Assembly: GCF_023015905.1 (NCBI RefSeq)
Contig: NZ_JALKBD010000022.1
Span: 1 to 64,000 of the forward strand
Origin: Arenibacter sp. F20364
GTDB taxonomy: Bacteria > Bacteroidota > Bacteroidia > Flavobacteriales > Flavobacteriaceae
Direction: 5' to 3'
Length of the DNA: 64,000 nucleotides
Of this stretch, positions 1 to 6,642 are shown in pieces. Position 1 is the stretch's first letter, and every line of letters begins with the position of its first letter. The position numbers were made by a program, and so were the translations under genes. Below the pieces are notes generated by a model. It saw nothing but the letters and a program-made list of their open reading frames with translations. It was not told where the DNA came from and made no database searches.

Positions 1-376
1 GAGGTTCATGAATACCTTATTCCAAAATAAACAGGCAATGAATAAAACGAAACAAAAGAAAAGACCCTTCTTCACTATGTGGTCCCTAAAATCTCGGGGT
101 TTTAAGGACCGATGCCATGGACAAAGACCCGCCCAACAACAGGCCTCGCCGGCCGTATTCAAAGGTATTCATAACGGACAAAGATTTTGGATGCTATGCA
201 GGTTGACCGAACAAAGAAAAGGCCTATTTTCAAATTTAAATCTAACTTTTCAGATTGATCCAAAGGAGGCCATGAATATAAAAACCCCACAATAATGCGG
301 GGTTCTATATACTGAAACCTATCCATAACGACAGGAATTTTATTTAAAACTTATATGTTCAACGCCTAAATTGCGC
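1..376. other. Intergenic stretch downstream of atpG, no supported gene
   Basis: A 95-codon open frame can be read on the plus strand (8-295), but its composition is unlike a folded protein and I recognise no family. Apart from the terminator hairpin at 283-304 I see nothing supported here. The stretch could be the decayed end of something that begins outside the window. Confidence 0.4.
283..304 (-). terminator. Rho-independent terminator of the atp operon
   Basis: The arms AACCCC (283-288) and GGGGTT (299-304) pair, with one more C-G pair inside an A-C mismatch. Read on the minus strand the hairpin is followed by TTTTTATAT. It lies about 70 bases past the atpG stop codon, so it probably ends the ATP synthase transcript. 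Confidence 0.7.
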
Positions 377-1237
377 CTAGTTGTTCAGGGCCTCAGCTCC
401 ACCAACAATTTCAAGGATCTCGCCGGTGATGGCAGCTTGTCTTGCTTTGTTATAGGTAAGTTTCAACTGATTTCTCAACTCAGTTGCATTGTCCGTTGCC
501 TTGTGCATGGCGGTCATTCGAGCACCATGTTCACTAGCAAACGAATCACGCACCCCTTTATACAACTGTGTCTTTAACGATTTTGGAATCAACTGTTCCA
601 CAATCTCTGCCTTTGATGGTTCAAAAATATAATCCGCAGCCGAATTGGCTTCACCTTCCACCGGAACAATTGGCAAAAACTGCTCTGTCATTACAATTTG
701 CGTAGCCGCATTCTTGAACTTATTATATACAATATCAATCCTGTCATAGGCCCCAGTGGTAAATAGGTCCATTAGCTCCTCCGCAATAGCAGCAACATTA
801 TCAAAGTTCAAATCATCATAAACCGCACTATGGTTTGCAATAACCTTGTTCTTTTTCTTTAAAATATCATTGGCCTTTTTACCAATAGCAATAAAATCTA
901 CCTGTTTCCCTGCATAGGTCTCCTTTGACAACAATGCACTTTGCTTTAAAATATTGGTGTTAAAGGCCCCACATAAACCACGGTTAGAGGTTATGGCAAC
1001 GATCAAAACCTTTTTTACTTCACGGTTATCCGCAAACTTGCTTCCGGAATCTGCATCGAGGCTAGCGCTAAGACTTTGTAAAAGCTCCGACAATTTATCG
1101 GAATATGGACGCATTGCAGTAATGGCATCCTGAGCCTTCTTCAATTTCGCGGCAGATACCATTTTCATGGCACTGGTAATCTGCATCGTTGAAGATACCG
1201 AGGCAATCCTATTACGTATTTCTTTTAAATTGGCCAT
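377..1237 (-). CDS. atpG: ATP synthase F1 subunit gamma
   Basis: Central rotor shaft of the F1 motor, which couples c-ring rotation to the catalytic alpha/beta hexamer on the cytoplasmic face of the inner membrane. The 286-residue product has the family's usual length. The N-terminal helix begins MANLKEIRNRIASV and contains QITSAMKMVSAAKL. The C-terminal helix carries ELRNQLKLTYNKARQAAI and ends EILEIVGGAEAL; together these form the coiled-coil axle. It is the last gene of the minus-strand atp operon, 104 bases after atpA, and that gap contains a long hairpin. atpD and atpC do not follow, as is usual in Bacteroidota, where beta and epsilon are encoded elsewhere. Confidence 0.98.
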   Translation of the reverse strand: MANLKEIRNRIASVSSTMQITSAMKMVSAAKLKKAQDAITAMRPYSDKLSELLQSLSASLDADSGSKFADNREVKKVLIVAITSNRGLCGAFNTNILKQSALLSKETYAGKQVDFIAIGKKANDILKKKNKVIANHSAVYDDLNFDNVAAIAEELMDLFTTGAYDRIDIVYNKFKNAATQIVMTEQFLPIVPVEGEANSAADYIFEPSKAEIVEQLIPKSLKTQLYKGVRDSFASEHGARMTAMHKATDNATELRNQLKLTYNKARQAAITGEILEIVGGAEALNN

Positions 1238-1295
1238 AGGCTACACTTAAGCTCCCCAAAGAGAGGAATACTGTGTTAGACATTCATTTATGAAA

Positions 1296-1333
1296 TTTCC
1301 TCTGCCCTTTTTGGTCCAAAAAGACAGAGGAAA
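1296..1333 (-). promoter_or_regulatory. Long hairpin between atpA and atpG
   Basis: The outer arms TTTCCTCTG (1296-1304) and CAGAGGAAA (1325-1333) are perfectly complementary. The inner arms CTTTTTG (1307-1313) and CAAAAAG (1317-1323) also pair around a three-base loop, with only a CC/A bulge between the two stems. No U-run follows on the minus strand, so it looks like an mRNA processing or stability element rather than a terminator. Confidence 0.55.
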
Positions 1334-1341
1334 ATACTTTA

Positions 1342-2916
1342 TTAATATTTCGCGGATAGATCTTTAGCTACTGTGCTTAAAACATCTATCACCTCATCTG
1401 TTAATTTTCCTGCCTTCAACTGATCCAATACGTCTCTGTGCTTGGCATTCAAATACTCGATATAATCCCTTTCAAACTCCTTAACCTTCTCAACAGGAAC
1501 TTTGTTCAACAAGTTCTTAGAACCTGCATAAATAATAGCTACCTGATCTTCTACTGTAAAAGGATCATTCTGTGCCTGTTTAAGAATTTCAACGTTTCTA
1601 CGTCCTTTTTCAATAACATTCAATGTAGCGGCGTCCAAATCTGAACCGAACTTGGCAAAGGCTTCCAATTCACGGAACTGTGCCTGGTCCAATTTTAAGG
1701 TACCTGCTACCTTTTTCATTGATTTTATCTGAGCATTACCTCCAACACGCGAAACCGAGATACCAACGTTGATTGCAGGACGAACCCCTTGGTTGAAAAG
1801 ATCTTGTGTTAAGAAAATCTGACCGTCCGTAATAGAAATTACGTTGGTAGGAATATATGCCGATACATCCCCAGCTTGGGTTTCGATTATAGGCAAGGCT
1901 GTTAAAGATCCACCACCTTTTACCATAGGTTTCAAAGCCTCTGGCAAATCGTTCATATTTTTTGCAATAGTATCATCGGCGATTACCTTTGCAGCACGCT
2001 CCAATAATCTGGAGTGAAGGTAAAATACATCCCCAGGATATGCCTCACGTCCCGGTGGTCTTCTTAACAACAATGATATCTCGCGGTAGGCAACCGCTTG
2101 TTTTGACAAATCATCATAGATAATCAATGCTGGTCTACCAGTATCCCTAAAATACTCCCCTATAGCCGCTCCGGCAAAGGGTGCATAAACCTGCATAGAG
2201 GCAGGATCGGAAGCATTTGCAGCTACAATGGTAGTATAGGCCAAAGCTCCAGCATCTTCCAATGTTTTGGCAATGTTTGCCACCGTAGAGGCTTTTTGAC
2301 CAATTGCAACATATATACAATATACAGGTTCCCCTGCATCATAGAATTCTTTTTGATTCAAAATGGTATCCACACAAACGGTAGTCTTACCCGTTTGACG
2401 GTCACCAATAACCAACTCACGCTGACCTCTACCTACCGGAATCATGGCATCGATAGCCTTGATACCCGTTTGTAGCGGCTCGTTTACCGGCTGACGGAAA
2501 ACAACCCCAGGTGCCTTACGCTCCAACGGCAGCTCATATAAATCTCCCGTAATTGGTCCTTTACCGTCTATAGGAGTTCCCAATGTATCTACAACACGCC
2601 CTACAATACCTTCACCAACTTTAATGGAGGCAATGGTCTGGGTACGCTTTACAACTGATCCTTCCTTTACATTTCTGGACGGGCTCAACAATACCACACC
2701 AACGTTATCTTCTTCCAAGTTAAGAACGATCCCCTGAAGTCCACCTTCAAATTCAACTAATTCTCCGTATTGGACATTAGACAATCCATAAACCCTAGCG
2801 ATACCATCACCTACTTGTAGAACGGTACCTACCTCGTTTAGTGAAGCTGATGCTTCAAACCCCGATAACTGCTTCTTTAATATTGCTGATACTTCAGCGG
2901 CTTTTACTCCTGCCAT
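1342..2916 (-). CDS. atpA: ATP synthase F1 subunit alpha
   Basis: Non-catalytic nucleotide-binding subunit of the F1 hexamer. The 524-residue length is normal. The Walker A loop GDRQTGKT lies at residues 171-178, and the alpha-type signature [14 protein letters not shown], which carries the arginine finger, lies at about 375-390. The N-terminal beta barrel (about 25-95) and the helical C-terminal domain are both intact. It sits 58 bases downstream of atpH in the minus-strand operon B-E-F-H-A-G. The start [17 protein letters not shown] matches the membrane-distal N-terminal helix that contacts delta. Nothing is odd in the coding sequence. Confidence 0.99.
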   Translation of the reverse strand: MAGVKAAEVSAILKKQLSGFEASASLNEVGTVLQVGDGIARVYGLSNVQYGELVEFEGGLQGIVLNLEEDNVGVVLLSPSRNVKEGSVVKRTQTIASIKVGEGIVGRVVDTLGTPIDGKGPITGDLYELPLERKAPGVVFRQPVNEPLQTGIKAIDAMIPVGRGQRELVIGDRQTGKTTVCVDTILNQKEFYDAGEPVYCIYVAIGQKASTVANIAKTLEDAGALAYTTIVAANASDPASMQVYAPFAGAAIGEYFRDTGRPALIIYDDLSKQAVAYREISLLLRRPPGREAYPGDVFYLHSRLLERAAKVIADDTIAKNMNDLPEALKPMVKGGGSLTALPIIETQAGDVSAYIPTNVISITDGQIFLTQDLFNQGVRPAINVGISVSRVGGNAQIKSMKKVAGTLKLDQAQFRELEAFAKFGSDLDAATLNVIEKGRRNVEILKQAQNDPFTVEDQVAIIYAGSKNLLNKVPVEKVKEFERDYIEYLNAKHRDVLDQLKAGKLTDEVIDVLSTVAKDLSAKY

Positions 2917-2974
2917 TTGTTATAGATATAAGATTAGGACCACATTGAAAACCAACATCGTCCAAAAAAATTAT

Positions 2975-3514
2975 TTATAGACTATTTGTAAACTCTCTTT
3001 TCAAATTACTCAATTTGTTGGCTATACTTGCGTCGTACTGCAAATCCCCAACTCGCAAAATAAACCCTCCAATAATGCTCTCATCCACTTTATTCTCAAT
3101 GGCAGATTCATTACCGGTAAGTTGAACTACTTTGCCCAATATTTTTTTCTCAAGATCGGCGCTAAGTGGTACCGCCGTAGTTACCAAGGCTACACCCTGA
3201 CCTTTACGTGCTTCATTTAGAATGATGAACTTCTCGGCCACATCGTTCAAAATAGAAATACGCTTATTATCCACCAAGGTTGAAATAAGTCCCTCCGTAA
3301 CAGAGCTGCTCCCCTTGAAGATTTCCGTCAACGCCTTCTTTTTTAGTTCGCCTTTTAAAACAGGGCTACCCAACATTTCCTGAAGTTCGGTACTATCGTT
3401 TATAGTAGATAGAATATTTCGAAAATCCTTTTCTACCTGTTCAGTAGCTTTATTTTCTACCGCCAGGTCCAATATGGCCTTTGCGTAACGTACGGCTGCT
3501 CTAGCTTCGTTCAT
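2975..3514 (-). CDS. atpH: ATP synthase F1 subunit delta
   Basis: Peripheral-stalk subunit (the OSCP homologue) that ties the top of F1 to the b dimer. The 179 residues fit the family. The N-terminal helical bundle begins MNEARAAVRYAKAILDLA, and the C-terminal part has the family signature ESIIGGFILRVGDLQYDASI near residues 144-164. It begins 10 bases after the atpF stop codon and is followed by atpA, so it is translated from the same minus-strand transcript. No frame damage or unusual composition is seen. Confidence 0.97.
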   Translation of the reverse strand: MNEARAAVRYAKAILDLAVENKATEQVEKDFRNILSTINDSTELQEMLGSPVLKGELKKKALTEIFKGSSSVTEGLISTLVDNKRISILNDVAEKFIILNEARKGQGVALVTTAVPLSADLEKKILGKVVQLTGNESAIENKVDESIIGGFILRVGDLQYDASIANKLSNLKREFTNSL

Positions 3515-3524
3515 ATCCCAGTTC

Positions 3525-4025
3525 CTAATTTAGCTTTATGTCCCCGATCATTTCCTCGACCAACTTCATTTGTTTGGCTTTATCGGAAAATTGTCCTTTA
3601 ATAACTTTTTCCGCAATCTCCAAGGATAGGGTAGCTACTTCGTTCTTTATATCGGCTACGGCAGCTTTCTTTTCGCTTTCGATAGCAACTTGTGCCTGCT
3701 TGATCATTTTATCTGCCTCCGCCTGTGCCAATTCCTTGGCATCGGTAACGATTTTCTCCTTCATTTCACGGGCCTCTTTAATCATTGATTCACGTTCAAC
3801 ACGTGCTTCCTGCAAAAGACGTTCGCTATCGGCAGTAACATTTTGCATTTCTTTTTTGGCGTTCTCAGCTGCGGCCAAGGCATCCTTAATTCCTGATTCA
3901 CGATCTTCAACCGCATCAAGAATAGGCTTCCACGCAAATTTACGCAACAAAAGAAGCACTGCTATAAACAATAACAATTGCCAAAAAAACAATCCAAATG
4001 AAAACTGCTCTATTAATTTTTCCAT
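3525..4025 (-). CDS. atpF: ATP synthase F0 subunit b
   Basis: Membrane-anchored peripheral stalk of the ATP synthase. The 166-residue product has one N-terminal transmembrane helix (about residues 8-29, including FFWQLLLFIAVLLLLRKFAW). A long charged coiled coil rich in Ala, Glu and Lys follows to about residue 150, as expected for the b dimer. It is separated from atpE by an 89-base gap holding a terminator-like hairpin. This may lower its expression relative to the c subunit. Ten bases separate its stop codon from atpH. Confidence 0.97.
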   Translation of the reverse strand: MEKLIEQFSFGLFFWQLLLFIAVLLLLRKFAWKPILDAVEDRESGIKDALAAAENAKKEMQNVTADSERLLQEARVERESMIKEAREMKEKIVTDAKELAQAEADKMIKQAQVAIESEKKAAVADIKNEVATLSLEIAEKVIKGQFSDKAKQMKLVEEMIGDIKLN

Positions 4026-4066
4026 GTCCTAATATATGAAATGTAAACGTTTAATTTTTAATTGTA

Positions 4067-4103
4067 AAAGAACAGCTATAACCAACCGTTATAGCCGTTC
4101 TTT
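4067..4103 (-). terminator. Terminator-like hairpin between atpE and atpF
   Basis: GTTATAGC (4088-4095) pairs with GCTATAAC (4075-4082) around a five-base loop. After one A/C mismatch, a further seven-base stem forms between 4067-4073 and 4097-4103. On the minus strand the hairpin is followed by TTTTACAATT. It lies just past the atpE stop codon but inside the operon, so it fits a partial terminator (attenuator) or a 3-prime stabiliser for atpE mRNA. Confidence 0.6.
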
Positions 4104-4114
4104 ATTTTGTTTGA

Positions 4115-4306
4115 CTATGATGCGAAAAGCGCAGCAAAACCAATACCTTCAATAAGAGCCGCAGCAATCAACATTGCTGTTTGAATCTTACCTGAAGCCT
4201 CTGGCTGACGAGCGATGGCATCCATAGCAGAACCACCAATTTTACCAATACCTAAACCAGCACCGATAACGATCAAACCAGCTCCTACAATAGTTGGGAT
4301 TTCCAT
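4115..4306 (-). CDS. atpE: ATP synthase F0 subunit c
   Basis: Proteolipid that forms the rotor ring in the inner membrane. The 63 residues make two transmembrane helices joined by the polar loop ARQPEA (about 32-37). The ion-carrying carboxylate is Glu53 in ALIEGIGF. A Gly, not Ser or Thr, follows this Glu, and the Gln of the sodium motif is absent from helix 1, so a proton-type ring is inferred. The short length is normal for Bacteroidota. It is placed between atpB (33 bases upstream) and a terminator-like hairpin. Confidence 0.98.
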   Translation of the reverse strand: MEIPTIVGAGLIVIGAGLGIGKIGGSAMDAIARQPEASGKIQTAMLIAAALIEGIGFAALFAS

Positions 4307-4339
4307 AATATATATAATTAATTATTAAACATTCTACTC

Positions 4340-5416
4340 TTAGTGATCGTGATGTTCCTCAACGGCCGAACCAAAATACAGGGCGGACAACATCGTAAAT
4401 ATATACGCCTGTAAGGCAGCTACCAACAACTCCAACAAAGAAAGTGCAAATGCCAAACCAAATGACAACGGACTTCCTATCCAGTTTTTGAAGATAAACA
4501 TCATTCCCAAAATACTCATCAAGACAACGTGACCGGCCGTAATGTTCGCATACAAACGAATCATTAGGGAGAAAGGCTTTATAAAGGTTCCCAAAAGCTC
4601 TATCGGCGCCAAAACAATCTTCATAAACACAGGCACATCGGGCATCCAAAAAATATGCTTCCAGTAATTCTTATTTGCGGTAAACGTAGTAATCAAATAG
4701 GTAAGTATGGCCAAAGCAAAAGTTACCGCTATGTTGTTGGTAACGTTTACCCCTAGCGGAGTAAGCCCTAAAAGGTTAATGATCCAAATAAAGAAAAACA
4801 CCGTCAACAAATAACTCATGTATTTCTTGTAATGCTTCTCGCCTATATTTGGAATAGCAATATCATCCCTTATATACAGTATGATAGGCTCCAACAGGCG
4901 ACCTATACCCTTTGGCATAGAACTGGTTTTGTACGATTTGGCCATTCTGCCAAATAAAAACAACATCAAGGCAGACACCAAAAATATAAAAACGACGTTT
5001 TTGGTAATGGAAAAATCCAATGGTTTTACATTGGTCACATGATGATCTTCATCATAGTTAATGGTTCCTTCAGCATCGGTCTTCACTATTTTACCATGAT
5101 AAAGGGCATAATAATTACCATCTACCTCAGCTACAGATTCCCCATGGTGGAATTTGGAGGAAGAAAACACCTTTAAGCCGTTATCCCATAAAATTACTGG
5201 CAATGGAAAACCTACGTGTTCATTTTTTTCTTCATCTATAGTAAAAAGGGTAAAATCGTGGGAATCCAACAGGTGATGGTCAATAAATTCCTTGATTTCG
5301 GTTTTTAGGCTTCCTTTTTCTTCGCTGGACGAATGGTCCTTTTCTTGTGCGAAAGCATTGATACCCAGAAGAAGTGTAACAACTAAAAGAACTTTGACGT
5401 AAAATGGTTTTTGCAT
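4340..5416 (-). CDS. atpB: ATP synthase F0 subunit a, with long N-terminal export region
   Basis: Stator subunit that forms the proton half-channels against the c-ring. The start at 5416 is preferred. A -7 box at 5450-5457 lies between it and the longest in-frame start (5452, a TTG), and the protein then begins with a clear signal-like segment MQKPFYVKVLLVVTLLLG ending near AFAQ. About 150 His-, Asp- and Glu-rich residues follow before the membrane helices. This extended N-terminal domain is typical of Bacteroidota and longer than in the E. coli subunit. The essential arginine is in SLMIRLYANITAGHVV. The C-terminus ends HHDH. The gene heads the classical atp block. Confidence 0.95.
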   Translation of the reverse strand: MQKPFYVKVLLVVTLLLGINAFAQEKDHSSSEEKGSLKTEIKEFIDHHLLDSHDFTLFTIDEEKNEHVGFPLPVILWDNGLKVFSSSKFHHGESVAEVDGNYYALYHGKIVKTDAEGTINYDEDHHVTNVKPLDFSITKNVVFIFLVSALMLFLFGRMAKSYKTSSMPKGIGRLLEPIILYIRDDIAIPNIGEKHYKKYMSYLLTVFFFIWIINLLGLTPLGVNVTNNIAVTFALAILTYLITTFTANKNYWKHIFWMPDVPVFMKIVLAPIELLGTFIKPFSLMIRLYANITAGHVVLMSILGMMFIFKNWIGSPLSFGLAFALSLLELLVAALQAYIFTMLSALYFGSAVEEHHDH

Positions 5417-5449
5417 ATCGCTTAAAATATCGGTCTCAAAAAATCCGTG

Positions 5450-5457
5450 CAAATGTA
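5450..5457 (-). promoter_or_regulatory. Bacteroidota -7 promoter box before atpB
   Basis: Read on the minus strand this is TACATTTG followed by CAC, an exact match to the TAnnTTTG box of the primary sigma factor in this phylum. It gives the ATP synthase block its own start inside the longer minus-strand gene run, and it rules out the TTG at 5452 as the atpB start. No clear -33 TTTG was found. Confidence 0.6.
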
Positions 5458-5540
5458 CGCTTTTATCTCAAAAAGAAAAAAGCATTAAACGGTTTATTTT
5501 AAGCCACAACTTAAAAGTAATATGGAAAACAAAATTGAGG

Positions 5541-5927
5541 TTAACTATTTAGCATTCTGGCTGTAAAGAATGTCTCCAAAAGCAGGCACAACAAATAGGG
5601 AACAAAAAAAGTGGTAAACTCCAAGGTTTCCATGTTCCCATCCGCGTTGTAGAAAGGATAAAAAACAATAAAGAAAAATAGAAACTTGAGCATGCTTCCC
5701 CCTAGAAAAAGAAATCCGATCTGATCCCTCCATTTCTCTCGGAACCAATAAAGCACAGAAAATATGATCAAAGCCAGTACCACATTGAGCAAATAGGCCA
5801 AAACGATCATATGGTCCAATAAAGGAAACCCGAACAAATAAAGTATGAGGATATGAAGACAAAAAACCAATAGGCTCAGCAGTACTAGAGAAAGGTAAAA
5901 AGCAATTGGGAATTTTTGTTCGGACAT
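5541..5927 (-). CDS. Small four-helix membrane protein beside atpB (possibly DUF6168)
   Basis: A 128-residue, very hydrophobic protein with four predicted membrane helices, at about residues 7-30, 38-60, 72-95 and 102-122. The position directly between atpZ and atpB is where AtpI-like assembly or ion-uptake factors usually sit. It may belong to the flavobacterial DUF6168 group, but I cannot confirm this by eye. A role in ATP synthase assembly is inferred from context only. It lies 124 bases upstream of the chosen atpB start and 56 bases after atpZ. Confidence 0.75.
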   Translation of the reverse strand: MSEQKFPIAFYLSLVLLSLLVFCLHILILYLFGFPLLDHMIVLAYLLNVVLALIIFSVLYWFREKWRDQIGFLFLGGSMLKFLFFFIVFYPFYNADGNMETLEFTTFFVPYLLCLLLETFFTARMLNS

Positions 5928-5983
5928 TAAGAAACTGTTTAAGTTTTATACAATAGCATCAATAAACAACACTTAGACAGTTT

Positions 5984-6214
5984 CTAATACTTTATGCGTT
6001 TCAATTGCTGCAAAACCAAGTAAATTGCAACGGCCACTCCCAGCAATGTAAGCACAATAACAAAGGTTTTGGACTCCATTTCAAAATATTCATCCAACCA
6101 CTTTCCTCCCTGGGCCGCCAAAAAAATAATCCCTCCCATTTCCAAGGCAATGCCGGAAAGTATGGCAGCATTTTTTAATCCATTATTATTTTTAGGAGGC
6201 TTTTGCTGGCTCAT
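5984..6214 (-). CDS. atpZ: AtpZ/AtpI family protein
   Basis: A 76-residue protein with two transmembrane helices (about 14-35 and 46-66) separated by the polar turn GGKWLDEYFEM, characteristic of AtpZ/AtpI. These proteins are found next to F0 genes and help assemble the c-ring or supply ions. The ATG at 6214 overlaps the last 23 bases of the bactofilin gene, which points to translational coupling. The family assignment comes from the helix pattern, the motif and the position. Confidence 0.85.
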   Translation of the reverse strand: MSQQKPPKNNNGLKNAAILSGIALEMGGIIFLAAQGGKWLDEYFEMESKTFVIVLTLLGVAVAIYLVLQQLKRIKY

Positions 6215-6623
6215 TAGTGGTTGCTGAATGTTTAGTTGGGCTATTTACAGCGCCTTTTCCTTCCTTGCCCTTCATGGTACAGGCAGCATTAAAGGTAGCG
6301 CCGGGTTCAACCGCTAATTTGGATACGATTACTGTTCCTTCGATAACAGCGGAAGATTTAAGGGACAAGAGGTCGGCCACGATCAACTCTCCATTAAAAT
6401 TACCCTCTATATCGGCATTGACACACTCTACTTTCCCATGGATATAACCATCGCTTCCGATGACCACTTTTCCTGAAGTTTTTACGTTGCCGTCCAATTT
6501 TCCATCGATTCGAAAATCAGCTTCGGAGACGATGTCCCCTTTGATTTTTGTGTTTTTTTCAATTCTGTTGGGTTGTCCGCCTAATTCTGTCATAACACGA
6601 GGTTTTTTGTTATCTGAAAACAT
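6192..6623 (-). CDS. Bactofilin (polymer-forming cytoskeletal protein)
   Basis: A 143-residue protein whose middle (about 22-118) repeats short hydrophobic beta strands with Gly turns (KIKGDIVSEADFRIDGKLDG and following). This is the right-handed beta-helix of bactofilins, which polymerise without nucleotide at the membrane. Disordered charged tails flank it, as usual. It starts 19 bases after the porW/sprE stop codon and overlaps atpZ by 23 bases. What it scaffolds here is unknown; links with cell shape or with the neighbouring gliding and secretion gene are only contextual. Confidence 0.92.
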   Translation of the reverse strand: MFSDNKKPRVMTELGGQPNRIEKNTKIKGDIVSEADFRIDGKLDGNVKTSGKVVIGSDGYIHGKVECVNADIEGNFNGELIVADLLSLKSSAVIEGTVIVSKLAVEPGATFNAACTMKGKEGKGAVNSPTKHSATTNEPAKAS

Positions 6624-6642
6624 TTTGCTAAGGTTTTGGGGT

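Noticed and set aside
8-295. 95-codon plus-strand frame at the window start
   Set aside because: No recognisable family, odd composition, and it runs through a terminator hairpin. Not enough to call a gene.
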